This document shows, one piece after another, positions 36,202 to 45,270 of a stretch of 64,000 bases of DNA. The DNA is taken from NCBI GenBank assembly GCA_948957135.1, contig CARDBT010000010.1:23370-87369 (forward strand), written 5' to 3'. Numbering within the stretch: position 1 is the stretch's first letter; every line of letters begins with the position of its first letter. Made by a program: the position numbers and the translations under genes. The DNA comes from COE1 sp910588595 (GTDB lineage: Bacteria > Bacillota > Clostridia > Lachnospirales > Lachnospiraceae). A model generated the notes under the pieces. That model saw only the letters and a list, made by a program, of their open reading frames with translations. It was not told where the DNA came from and made no database searches.

Positions 36202-37338
36202 CTAATACCCGATGCACTCCTTCAGCCAGTCATTCGTGACATAGTTTTCCACAGCGCCATACTCTTCGGGAGCAACACTGTAGATCGTTTCGATCGTTGT
36301 ATCCTCCCTGAGCATATCCTGTGTGATCAGCGATGCCAGCATTTCGATATAATTTGTCGGTTCCCCTGTCTCCGGATCTGTGATATCCTCATAATCATTG
36401 TTCAGTTCCAGCGCCAGAATGCGGATCCCCTGCTCGCCGTTTGCCTTGAAATCCGTGCAGGCACAGGCTTTCCACTGCGAATCATCCTCCAGCATATACT
36501 GGATATCCATATTACAGATATCAACCGAGACCAGCGGAATATCGCGCTGTGACTCCCGCAATGCCTGATAGCATCCCTGGGCATAGGCATCATACGCCAC
36601 CCATACCGCATCTATATCACCCGTATCGTACTTCATCAACGTCGCACTCATCACATCGTGCATGGACGCTGTGGCATTGTTGTAATCCGTCGGTCCGATC
36701 ACCTCCAGCGTATGAATCTTCCCGCTCTTCTCATACTCCTGATACCCCGTCTCCCGCCTGTCAAAAGCTGCAATATAATTTGGCCCGACCCACACCTTTA
36801 ACAGATTCACCTGATCTTTGGAAGGATACAACTCCTTGCAGACATAGTCCAGCAGACTCTCCGCAAAACCCGTGTCATCCTGAAAGAACTGTGTGACACC
36901 TTCTATTTCCTGTACCTGTCCCGACGCGTCGCGAAACTGCGTGTCAAATGTCACGATCTTTAACTCCGGATATTCCGCAAGCAATGACCGGAGAAACGTG
37001 TACGAATAGTCTTGTCCGCCATGTGACAGATACATCCCGTCATATCCGCCCGCCGCACAAGTACTGATATAGTTCTGGAATGCAGTGTCGTCCCCGTTGG
37101 AAAAAAACACATCACATTCCATCCCCAGCTTCTCAGCCGTCTCCTCACACTGATTCGCGCACAGTTGAAAAATCTCACTCGACGACATATTCAGGATATA
37201 TGCAACCTTCTTTCCTGCAACTGGCGAAGCCGGGGCGTTTCCCACTGTCCCTGCCTGTTCCGCACACCCCGCAAGTCCGAGTGCCAGTGCCAATGCTGCT
37301 CCTGCTACCATACCAAATGCCTTAAAATGTCTCCTCAC
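36202..37338 (-). CDS. Sugar-type ABC solute-binding lipoprotein
   Basis: An exported lipoprotein of about 378 residues with lipobox LGLAGC (Cys25) and a periplasmic-binding-protein type 1 fold (VAYILNMSSSEIFQLCANQC, YDGMYLSHGG, DAVWVAYDAYAQGC). Start choice: a GTG at 37338 has GGAGG seven bases upstream, whereas the ATG at 37344 has GGAGG only one base away but overlaps the TGA of a gene remnant (ATGA). I favour the GTG. First gene of the three-gene transporter operon; ligand unknown. Confidence 0.88.
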   Translation of the reverse strand: MRRHFKAFGMVAGAALALALGLAGCAEQAGTVGNAPASPVAGKKVAYILNMSSSEIFQLCANQCEETAEKLGMECDVFFSNGDDTAFQNYISTCAAGGYDGMYLSHGGQDYSYTFLRSLLAEYPELKIVTFDTQFRDASGQVQEIEGVTQFFQDDTGFAESLLDYVCKELYPSKDQVNLLKVWVGPNYIAAFDRRETGYQEYEKSGKIHTLEVIGPTDYNNATASMHDVMSATLMKYDTGDIDAVWVAYDAYAQGCYQALRESQRDIPLVSVDICNMDIQYMLEDDSQWKACACTDFKANGEQGIRILALELNNDYEDITDPETGEPTNYIEMLASLITQDMLREDTTIETIYSVAPEEYGAVENYVTNDWLKECIGY

Positions 37339-37340
37339 TT

Positions 37341-37457
37341 TCATGCCTCCGTCCAAACAATATTACAGCCCCACTTGTCGATCTCTTCACACTTGACATA
37401 GACGTGATCTTTCAGAATCTGTAGCTCCTGTTCATAGATGATAGCACATCCTTCGAA
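37341..37457 (-). pseudogene. C-terminal remnant of an unidentified gene
   Basis: On the minus strand about 38 codons stay open and read like a genuine C-terminus (EQELQILKDHVYVKCEEIDK, then WGCNIVWTEA) before a TGA that overlaps ATG 37344. No start codon precedes it and a TAA lies just upstream in frame. Probably the tail of a gene once located ahead of the ABC operon. Identity unknown. Confidence 0.5.
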
Positions 37458-37541
37458 CGATTAGGGCGGTCAGGCACCATTCGCACTTTTTGGGGTATCG
37501 ATTACAGCTTTCCTTCTATTCTTTTCAGGTCAAACATCGAA

Positions 37542-37575
37542 AAAAGTGGAGGTTCTGCCCGAACGCTCCACTTTT
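37542..37575 (-). terminator. Terminator with galK-type sequence
   Basis: AAAAGTGGAG and CTCCACTTTT (10-bp stem, 14-nt loop) followed on the minus strand by T-rich sequence. The same hairpin follows galK at 51700-51732. It would terminate the DUF6033 cluster. Confidence 0.8.
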
Positions 37576-37595
37576 CCTATGTACATACAGACTAT

Positions 37596-37652
37596 TTAGA
37601 TCCTGACTGCCCCGACTGCCCTGATGTTCATCGGATAGACATTGCTGTCTAA
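37596..37652 (-). pseudogene. galK: Fragment of galK 3' end
   Basis: The minus strand encodes LDSNVYPMNIRAVGAVRI and a TAA, nearly identical to the last residues of the intact galactokinase (SSNVYPMNIRAVGAVRV) at 51795. Together with the following hairpin, this is a duplicated galK tail and terminator, 12 bp past the DUF6033 stop. Confidence 0.75.
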
Positions 37653-37663
37653 AACGGTAACTG

Positions 37664-38500
37664 TCAAATCGCAGAATCGAACTTCTGTCCGACCTGTCGT
37701 TCAAAGCTTGACCGGATATCCCTTCTTACGAGATAGTCCGCATTCTCGATCTGGCTGATCAGATCCTCGATCGTGTCCGCTGTGAAAGTCACTTCGCCCT
37801 CCTCGTCACTCTCGTAGAATTCCTCCCTGATCTCCTTGCGCTCCGTCCTGCCTTCCTCGAGCTTTTCCTGCAGTTTCTTCTCTTCTGCTTTCTTTGCAGC
37901 CTTCTTCTCCTCTGCCTTCTTTGCAGCTTTCTTCTTTGCCAGCCGCTCCTGTGCGGTCTTATTCTGTGACTTGAACGACTGATCCATCGTTGCAAAGAAC
38001 GATGTCGCGCCATTGTCATACACATTCATGCCGCAGCTCTTTACATTCAATCCCATATTGGCAAGCTTGCTCTTTAACTGGTTCAGCCCGCTTGCTCCCT
38101 GTGAAATGATTCCCTCATACTGCTTGCGGAATTTCTCATCCTCCGCCATGCGCTCGATCTTCTCCTCGTCGATCAGAACGACCATCTTGCTCGTATTGGA
38201 ATATTTTGAAGCGTTTGCCTTGGCATATTCCTTCTGGTCTTTGCTCACGAGAATAAAGTCCAGATTGCCATACTTCTTCTTCAATTCCTCGTAGTACTTT
38301 GCAGCCTTCTCGGTCAACTCCGGACTCCCGATCGTCCTGCCATTGACTTTTGTCTTTTTCACAGTGTCCTTGGAGCCCTCGTTCTTTGTGACTGCGAGGT
38401 CTTCTGTCTTCTCGTCAGTCCTTTTGCCTGTCTTTGACGTGTTGTAGTGAGCGGCGATGCTCTCTGCAACAGCGGGCGTCCCCGCAGAAATGGTACTCAT
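37664..38500 (-). CDS. DUF6033-type protein
   Basis: A 278-residue soluble protein. The core GNLDFILVSKDQKEYAKANA with an upstream ELTEKAAKYYEELKKKY motif matches the DUF6033-type proteins I recognise in Lachnospiraceae. A highly charged coiled coil (KKAAKKAEEKKAAKKAEEKK, about 188-220) follows and the tail carries YLVRRDIRSSFERQVG. GGAGGG before the ATG. Last of three genes in this cluster; function unknown. Its terminator carries duplicated galK sequence. Confidence 0.75.
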   Translation of the reverse strand: MSTISAGTPAVAESIAAHYNTSKTGKRTDEKTEDLAVTKNEGSKDTVKKTKVNGRTIGSPELTEKAAKYYEELKKKYGNLDFILVSKDQKEYAKANASKYSNTSKMVVLIDEEKIERMAEDEKFRKQYEGIISQGASGLNQLKSKLANMGLNVKSCGMNVYDNGATSFFATMDQSFKSQNKTAQERLAKKKAAKKAEEKKAAKKAEEKKLQEKLEEGRTERKEIREEFYESDEEGEVTFTADTIEDLISQIENADYLVRRDIRSSFERQVGQKFDSAI

Positions 38501-38592
38501 AGTTCATCCCTCCCTGATTTCGTGCGGCTAAAATCCATTTCAGCCTGTACCGTTGTTTCATGAAATTGTGTCATCAAATGCTTCTATATTTT

Positions 38593-39066
38593 TTACGCCT
38601 TCGCCTTAAAGCCTGCGCTCTCCGCTTCGGGTGTCCAAAATATACTGTTATATCTCACCTGCTCCTCGATCTCGCTGACCGTTGTCGTCCTGATGACGGA
38701 TCGGTTCACTGTCCTGGCCTCCGACCGTCTCCCCTGGCTGAACCGGTCTGTCGCACAGATCTCGGTACTGATATTATTGTAGTTATTCATATGACAGATA
38801 CAGCTCACGATATGTCCCCCTGTGACGAGGACCAGATCACTCAGGCTTTTCATGCAATATGGCAGCATGGTCAGATTATCCTCAAGCCACTGCTCGATCT
38901 TCCTGTCTTTCGTCGCCCTGTAATACAACCGCTCACTGATCTTTACCTGATATCCGTCCGCCCTCATACACTCAAAGTGTTTCCTGACATATTTCTCGTA
39001 TTGATGCGGATTTTTGTATCTGACCTCCGAATCCCTCTGCTCCTCCTTCAGCATGCATCCGCTCAC
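38593..39066 (-). CDS. Hypothetical protein in DUF6033 cluster
   Basis: A 157-residue soluble protein with mixed charge and several His/Cys (LVTGGHIVSCICHMNN). No family recognised. It starts with GTG right after the upstream stop (1 bp gap), so translation is coupled; an internal ATG four codons later is an alternative. Located between the two other cluster genes, so probably functionally linked. Confidence 0.65.
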   Translation of the reverse strand: MSGCMLKEEQRDSEVRYKNPHQYEKYVRKHFECMRADGYQVKISERLYYRATKDRKIEQWLEDNLTMLPYCMKSLSDLVLVTGGHIVSCICHMNNYNNISTEICATDRFSQGRRSEARTVNRSVIRTTTVSEIEEQVRYNSIFWTPEAESAGFKAKA

Positions 39067-39067
39067 C

Positions 39068-39640
39068 CTATGCCTTGATATCGATCGGCGTGTACTGATT
39101 CTCGAGATACATCCGGGTGATCCGCTCCTGCTCGACTATCTCCGGCAGTTCTTCATCCAGTTCCTCCTTGAGTGCCGCACTGTCCGTGAGCCTCTCGTCG
39201 AGTGTCTCCTGCAGCTCCTTTGGCATATCCTCAAGCAGTTCGTCAAGGATACCACCGTCATCCTCAATACCGAGCGCTTCCTCAGCGATCTCCTCACACC
39301 GCTCCTCTGCAGTCTTGGGTTCGAGCTCCTCTGCAGCCTCGGCGATCTTCTCCCCGAGCTCCTGTGCCTCGTCCATACAGTGCATCACCTGCTCGTTATT
39401 GAACTGTTTCTTGACTGCATCGATCTGATCATTATAATTATTGAACAGTTCCAGTTTCTGCGCGATCTCGTCGAGCGACGCACACTGCTTATTTTTGAGT
39501 GCCGCTTTCTTCCCCTCAAAAAAGTCGATCTGCGACTGCGCTTTCTGAACCCTCTCGATCTTTTCCTCTGTGCTCTTCAGTCCCATGCCGTAATGCTGTG
39601 TGAGAACTGAGAGCGGACTGTTCGCCATTGAAATATTCAT
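39068..39640 (-). CDS. Acidic coiled-coil hypothetical protein
   Basis: A 190-residue protein, largely helical and acidic (AEAAEELEPKTAEERCEEIA, LDERLTDSAALKEELDEELP). No signal peptide. Begins MNISMANSPLSVLTQHYG. First gene of a three-gene cluster with the DUF6033-type protein. A CCGATAT motif (minus strand, near 39722-39728) upstream hints at sigma-D control but lacks a good -35. Function unknown. Confidence 0.65.
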   Translation of the reverse strand: MNISMANSPLSVLTQHYGMGLKSTEEKIERVQKAQSQIDFFEGKKAALKNKQCASLDEIAQKLELFNNYNDQIDAVKKQFNNEQVMHCMDEAQELGEKIAEAAEELEPKTAEERCEEIAEEALGIEDDGGILDELLEDMPKELQETLDERLTDSAALKEELDEELPEIVEQERITRMYLENQYTPIDIKA

Positions 39641-39797
39641 ACTAAACCCCTATCACTTTCCCGTTTATCATATAAAATAAGTTTCCATAATCACACGACA
39701 GTATGATTCTCTACATGTTATATCGGTACATATTGGAAAAGAATCAAGCGGTCAGCAGCATTTTCCCGCAAAAAATGGCTGAGCTATGAATATTTTC

Positions 39798-42700
39798 TCA
39801 TACATTCCGATCGTCCTTTTTCTTTAACAGCTGTGAGGTATCCAGTGTCTGCTCCGACTGCTTCTCTTTCTTCTGCCGCTTTTGCTTTTTAGGTGCTTTC
39901 GCCGCTCTTGCAGTCTGCATTTCCTCTGTTTCTGACACTTGTGTCATATTAGGTTTCTGCGTTACAGTCTCTCCCTGAGCCGCATTTTCGACAGTCCTCC
40001 TTTTCCATCCCGTCAAAAACGCAACCCGCCTCGGCACATACTGGAAACGCCGCATTGCCACATCGAATACAAACAGGCAGACTGCAAGTGCCAGCAGCCA
40101 GTTTGTCAGCGGATAGCTCTCCCTCGCTTTCGCGGCAGGACGCGTCCAGACAGAATCCTGTTCCGTGATGATCCTGCCATACTGCTGTGCAAATTTCAGA
40201 TAAGCGTCCGCACTCACATCAAACTTATATTCGTCCGAAAACTGCACTGCAGCAGCAGTGGTCATATAGTTCTGTATCTCCCCATCCTCGGTGCGCCGTA
40301 TGTTAAAGTGATACAGACCTGTCTGCGGCGTGGCGAGTTCTGCGGTGTATCTGCCCGGCGCTGTTGCATGAAGTTTTTCCTCCATCACGTTTCCCTTCGG
40401 GTCAATGACAGTCACCAGGATCTCTGTCGCACTGCCGTAGTCACTGGTCTGATAATCGATCTCGGTCCGCTCGCCGACTGTCACCACATTCACGCTGTCC
40501 TCGCCCATGCCGGCATTTCCGACAGAATGATCCACGATGCGTTTCCACAGCTGTACATAGTCCTCCTGACCTGCAAATGCGCCGGTCCACTCGCCGGTGA
40601 CATCACTGTTCCACGCCGCTGTCCTGCCCAGCCCATACTGCCAGACCGTCAGGATCGGATCCCCCTTCTCTCCGGAAACGATCACCGGGCTGGAGGCGGT
40701 CTTTGGCGTCGCAGAGACATACCCGTATAGCACCGGCCAGCCGCCTGGAAACAGATTGCCCGTCAGCTCGTGGCTCTGCTGCACCGACAGGGAAAAGACT
40801 CCATTTTGAATGTAACTGTCGCCCCCCAAGAAAACCTCCTGTGCAAAAATCCTTGGTATATCGCCGGATTCATCCGAATAGTAATATCTGCCGCCACAAT
40901 TATCAGCCAGACGCCTCAGCAGGCTTGTGTCCGAGCTGTCTCCAACCGCCACCGTGGACAGTGTGATATCGCTGCCTGTACAGTCGTCGATCACGTCCGC
41001 AAAATTGTCGGTCTCCCCCATTCCGTCTGTCAAAAGGACGATATGCTTGATCGAAGCCTCACTCCCGGCGAGCACTTTGACTGCCTCCTGCAGTGCAGGT
41101 TTGATCGTCGTGCCGCCGCCATCACTGATCTGTCTGATCCCCTGCTTGATCGCCGCTTTGTCATCTGCCAGCCGCAGCGCCACCTGCCAGTCATAATTGT
41201 CGTCAAACGTCAGAACGCCCACATAGTCCGAATCTTTTAGATTGTCCACCGCCACCTCAGCTGCCCTGACGGCAATATCCAGATTGCTGATGTTATAATT
41301 GCCCTCTTTGCCTGTCATGCTGCCAGAGCGATCGATCACCATGACCATTGCCATCGTCGGCATCTCATTCATACCGCGCAGCTGCATATCCACTGGCAGC
41401 ACTGTCTCCAGCACCGTACTCCTATAGCCGCCCAGCGCAAAACTGTCCTCTCCGCCACAGCAGATAAAACCGCATCCGTAATCCTTCACGTAGGTTTCCA
41501 GATTGTCCAGAAACCCCTCCGGCAGATCGTCAATGTAAGTATTTACCAGTATCATCGACTTGTAATCCAGCATATCAATGATACTGTCAGGCGCATTCCG
41601 CGCGGCGACTATGTTGTAATCGCACCCCGCCGCACTCAGCACAGCGGCAAAACCGGACATATTGACATCACGTCCTGAGATGACCAGCACCCTCGGCGGC
41701 GTCTCCACCACAGAATAGGCACTGAAAAAATCATTTTCCTGACAGGTATCGCCTGGCGCCTGCACCTGCACCCGCAGATTTTCAGTCGCGCCACTGTCCG
41801 TATCGGCATCGACCTGCGCACTGAATACAAAGCGGTTTCTTCCCTTATTCAGATGCACATTATCTGCCGTTGTCCGGCTGTTTCCGCTGTAGAGCGCGAT
41901 CACCGCATCTGTATCGTAATTGCTCTCCACCAGCACCGTTACTGAATATTTATCGCCGGGGTGCAGATACGCCGGAAGCGTGACATTGTCAATATAGGCA
42001 TCCGGCGTCTCCTCGCTTTCATACAACACCGTCAAAAGTTCTGCCTGGCTTGTCGTCAGCGCCTGTGCCATATTCCGGATATCCCCCCTGGTCTCCTTGC
42101 CGTCCGTGAGCACCACAAGCCGTTTGCTGTACTCCCCGGGAATCAGCGTCAGCGCCCTGGAGATCGCCTCCTCGAAATTCGTCGCCTCCTTTTCCGGAAG
42201 CGTCAGGATCCCTCCGTAATGCCCATCAGATGTCAAAAACTGCTCCACAAGCGTGTCTTTGCCAAAAGTCACAATGCCATAAGCATTTCCAGAAGGCATC
42301 TTTGCGACCGCCTCCTGCAGATACTTCTCAGCCTCCTCTAGATGCGCCTCATTGCTGTTGGAAAGATCCAGCACAAAGACTGTCGCAGTCCTGCCGCCGC
42401 CCTTGTGGATCCGTATGCCCAAAAACGCCAGCAGGACGCACAGGAACACTACACCGCGCACGGCAAGATAAAACCTGCCGCGATAGCGCATCTGGCGCAC
42501 ATAGACAACCCACTCGGTCACTAAGAGCACCAATGCCAGCAGGATAAACAGGCGACGCAGTGCCTGTTTTACCTTCTGCTGACGCACTGTATCAGAATTG
42601 TTTTCCGGTAGATCTTCCATGTCAGCTGTTATCCTGCCGTCCGACTCAGTGGCAGTCTGGAAACGCACCACATAATTTTCCTGATAATCCTCACTGCTGA

Positions 42701-44375
42701 TCGTATACAGCCCCGCTCTACCCGGACGGCTCTCAAACCGGCTTCTGTCGATCTCAGCCCACGGCTGCAGAGCGATCTCCTCCCCTGCATAGTAGACATT
42801 AGTGGCAAGCCATGAGGTATCAGAGAGATAGATCATCGCATTCGCAAGAAAAACCGGAAACTCTGCGCGCAGCGGAAAATCGGACTCCCTTATGTCAAAT
42901 CCGACGACAATCTCTTTCCTGTCGTCAAGTTCCCTGTAATAGCCGACACACTTTCCGTCGTACTCCAAAAATCCCTCCGCTCCCTCCGGAAGCGCAAAGC
43001 AGTACGCCTTATTCACACCGATCGTGAAGCCAGACAACCCGGCAGTCAGATCGCAGTCTGTCATGTCGAGCACCACATTTTCAAGCGTCTCTGTAACCGT
43101 CCCTCCAGTACTGCCAAAAACCAACCGGTTAGTACCATCGATCTGCGGTGTCTGACCAGCATCGTAGATCACGACATTATAGCCTGCTTCTCTCAGAGGT
43201 GTTCTAGGCGTCAACAACGCTTCTGATGAATTATCTGATGCCCCGTTCGCCTCCGCGTCCGTCTTCGCCTTAGTGATACTCTCCCCCGTGACAGCGAGGT
43301 ATGCATTTTCGATAAATGTGTTACCACCGCCGACAAGCAGCCCCCGCATCATGTTTTCACGGCTTTTCACTGCCGACGAGTCATTGTCTCGCAAAAGGCT
43401 GTCATCAGAGCCTCCGGCAAATGCAATCTTATCGATCCGGGAAGTAATCGTCCGCCCACGCCAGTCCACCTTCTCCAAAAAACAGATCCTGCTCTCCGAA
43501 GGCGCAAGGCTCATCGATGCCAGCGCGATCAATTTCTGATCATAAGCCTCATCGTCATACAGGGTGACATCAAACGAGACCTCCTCGTCACTGTAATTCG
43601 TGATGCTCACCATCACGTCATACAAGCCATCCTCACGTCTGGTGAATACTGTATACTCATTCGCGACGTTAAAGGACACATCGCCGACTACATACAGCTC
43701 TTTTCCTGCGCTGCTTCGCAGTTCCTCGAATGCAGATGCTCCCTCGCCGTCAGTGTAGACAAGTACATCCGCTTCCCCGGAACCTTCCATATCGGAGTTC
43801 TCTCGATCAGAGGCTTCCTTGCCAGCCACGCCTCCTATCAGCGTATCCAATGCTGTCTGCGCCTGCGTGAGACTACCGCCGCTGTCACTGCATCCGATCC
43901 CCTGCAGTGTCCGCACCAGACTTTCCGTGTCCGCGATATCCACTGCAAGAAGCTTCGCGCCTGTGGCATCCGTCGTCACGACAGAAAAGCGGGTGTCCTG
44001 CGCTGTCCGTACATGATCACACGCCTGTTCTACCGCCTCCTCAAGACGGCTCTTTCCCGAGGCACCCACATGCTGCATGCTCGCGCTGGTGTCGATCAGC
44101 AGTACCTTTCGTCCACCGCTGTGTCCGTTGATCTGTATAAAAGGGGACATCAGCGCAACCACCAGCAGTGCGATGATCACAATCTGCAGATACATTAGAA
44201 TATTGTGCACAAACTTCTCAAAAAATGTCCGCGACTGTTCGTTTTTCAGCAGTTTTTTCCACAGGAGATTAGAGGAGATCAGATAGTCTGTCCCCTTTGG
44301 CTTTAACAGATACAAGATAATAATGATCGGAACCGCTGCCAGAAAAAAAAGCGGCCATAGACTCTCAAAAATCAT
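39798..44375 (-). CDS. Giant triple-VWA membrane protein (BatA-like fused to GATase-VWA)
   Basis: A 1525-residue protein. Residues 1-80 are a BatA-type N-terminus with two membrane helices, then a VWA domain with MIDAS DTSAS at residues 95-99. A second membrane region near 620-650 precedes a second VWA (VFVLDLSNS, about 668), a glutamine-amidotransferase-like segment (RVLVISGRDVN to GFICCGGEDSFALGGY), a third VWA (VIDRSGS at about 1012) and a final membrane helix (about 1430) with a Lys-rich tail. All three MIDAS motifs are intact. Looks like a fusion of two adjacent proteins. Last gene of a seven-gene operon; overlaps the DUF58 gene by 11 bp. Confidence 0.88.
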   Translation of the reverse strand: MIFESLWPLFFLAAVPIIIILYLLKPKGTDYLISSNLLWKKLLKNEQSRTFFEKFVHNILMYLQIVIIALLVVALMSPFIQINGHSGGRKVLLIDTSASMQHVGASGKSRLEEAVEQACDHVRTAQDTRFSVVTTDATGAKLLAVDIADTESLVRTLQGIGCSDSGGSLTQAQTALDTLIGGVAGKEASDRENSDMEGSGEADVLVYTDGEGASAFEELRSSAGKELYVVGDVSFNVANEYTVFTRREDGLYDVMVSITNYSDEEVSFDVTLYDDEAYDQKLIALASMSLAPSESRICFLEKVDWRGRTITSRIDKIAFAGGSDDSLLRDNDSSAVKSRENMMRGLLVGGGNTFIENAYLAVTGESITKAKTDAEANGASDNSSEALLTPRTPLREAGYNVVIYDAGQTPQIDGTNRLVFGSTGGTVTETLENVVLDMTDCDLTAGLSGFTIGVNKAYCFALPEGAEGFLEYDGKCVGYYRELDDRKEIVVGFDIRESDFPLRAEFPVFLANAMIYLSDTSWLATNVYYAGEEIALQPWAEIDRSRFESRPGRAGLYTISSEDYQENYVVRFQTATESDGRITADMEDLPENNSDTVRQQKVKQALRRLFILLALVLLVTEWVVYVRQMRYRGRFYLAVRGVVFLCVLLAFLGIRIHKGGGRTATVFVLDLSNSNEAHLEEAEKYLQEAVAKMPSGNAYGIVTFGKDTLVEQFLTSDGHYGGILTLPEKEATNFEEAISRALTLIPGEYSKRLVVLTDGKETRGDIRNMAQALTTSQAELLTVLYESEETPDAYIDNVTLPAYLHPGDKYSVTVLVESNYDTDAVIALYSGNSRTTADNVHLNKGRNRFVFSAQVDADTDSGATENLRVQVQAPGDTCQENDFFSAYSVVETPPRVLVISGRDVNMSGFAAVLSAAGCDYNIVAARNAPDSIIDMLDYKSMILVNTYIDDLPEGFLDNLETYVKDYGCGFICCGGEDSFALGGYRSTVLETVLPVDMQLRGMNEMPTMAMVMVIDRSGSMTGKEGNYNISNLDIAVRAAEVAVDNLKDSDYVGVLTFDDNYDWQVALRLADDKAAIKQGIRQISDGGGTTIKPALQEAVKVLAGSEASIKHIVLLTDGMGETDNFADVIDDCTGSDITLSTVAVGDSSDTSLLRRLADNCGGRYYYSDESGDIPRIFAQEVFLGGDSYIQNGVFSLSVQQSHELTGNLFPGGWPVLYGYVSATPKTASSPVIVSGEKGDPILTVWQYGLGRTAAWNSDVTGEWTGAFAGQEDYVQLWKRIVDHSVGNAGMGEDSVNVVTVGERTEIDYQTSDYGSATEILVTVIDPKGNVMEEKLHATAPGRYTAELATPQTGLYHFNIRRTEDGEIQNYMTTAAAVQFSDEYKFDVSADAYLKFAQQYGRIITEQDSVWTRPAAKARESYPLTNWLLALAVCLFVFDVAMRRFQYVPRRVAFLTGWKRRTVENAAQGETVTQKPNMTQVSETEEMQTARAAKAPKKQKRQKKEKQSEQTLDTSQLLKKKDDRNV

Positions 44376-45270
44376 ATAACTTTCTCAGCTCCTGAAAAAT
44401 CTGTTGATAAATATCCGTTTCCGTGCTGCACACCGCATGAAACGCACCTTTTCGCGCACACTCCTGGCGCAGTCCCGACAAGAACTCCTGCACCGCCTGC
44501 TCATATACCCGGATACTAGCAGTATCGAGCGTCAGGCGCAGGGTGCTCTTCTCCTCCATATCGATCAGGTTCCGCGTACCCGTAAGTTCTGCGGAGAGTC
44601 CGGCTGAAAGCTCCTCGCCCGCCAGCACATGCAGGAACGCTGCTCTCTGTCTCCTGTACTCGAGAAAGCGCAGGATCTTCCTTGCTGCCTCCTGTTCCTG
44701 ACCTGAATCGATAAAAGACTCCTGCAGAAAATCGCTGATGATCAAGGTCATGCCAGGTCCATTCGCAGGAAGCTGTCTGACAGCCTCACCCACATCTGCT
44801 CTTTTGTCAAAAGTGCGCTGTGACAGCCAGTCCACAATCTTTGGCAATGCGCGTTTCCCGCCGCCTGCCGCAAAGGGCTGCTGCATCTGTCGCATATCGT
44901 AGAGCATCACACGATCCATGTTATTGAGTCCCATGTAGGCAAATGCTGCCGCCAGCATACAGGCTCTTTCGCTTTTTTTGTGAATTCCATAATCCATAGA
45001 CGCGCTGGTATCTATTAATATAGAAACAATAACTTCCTTTTCCTCCATGTACTCCTTCACATACAGCCTATCCAGCCGCCCATAGGCATTCCAGTCTATG
45101 CGCCGTATATCGTCGCCAGGCATATACTCCCGAAAATCCGAGAACTCCGTGGAGGAACCTTTCTGCGTTGATTTGCGGTCTCCCGTCAGATTCATGGAAG
45201 CTTTGTGCCCCATCGCCAGCCGGAGCCGGGAGAGTCTGGCAAAAAAAGCAGCATCCAGTGTCACAGTCAT
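44365..45270 (-). CDS. DUF58 domain protein
   Basis: A 301-residue cytoplasmic protein with the DUF58 hallmark DIRRIDWNAYGRLDRLYVKEY and a VWA-like LIDTSASMDYG that follows. DUF58 proteins partner with MoxR ATPases in assembling or activating VWA complexes; here MoxR lies directly upstream (4-bp overlap ATGA) and the VWA protein downstream (11-bp overlap). Strong evidence of a co-translated MoxR-DUF58-VWA module. Confidence 0.92.
   Translation of the reverse strand: MTVTLDAAFFARLSRLRLAMGHKASMNLTGDRKSTQKGSSTEFSDFREYMPGDDIRRIDWNAYGRLDRLYVKEYMEEKEVIVSILIDTSASMDYGIHKKSERACMLAAAFAYMGLNNMDRVMLYDMRQMQQPFAAGGGKRALPKIVDWLSQRTFDKRADVGEAVRQLPANGPGMTLIISDFLQESFIDSGQEQEAARKILRFLEYRRQRAAFLHVLAGEELSAGLSAELTGTRNLIDMEEKSTLRLTLDTASIRVYEQAVQEFLSGLRQECARKGAFHAVCSTETDIYQQIFQELRKLYDF

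Noticed and set aside
37664..38500. FliK or other known flagellar protein
   Set aside because: The DUF6033-type core fits better and no hook-length domain is seen.
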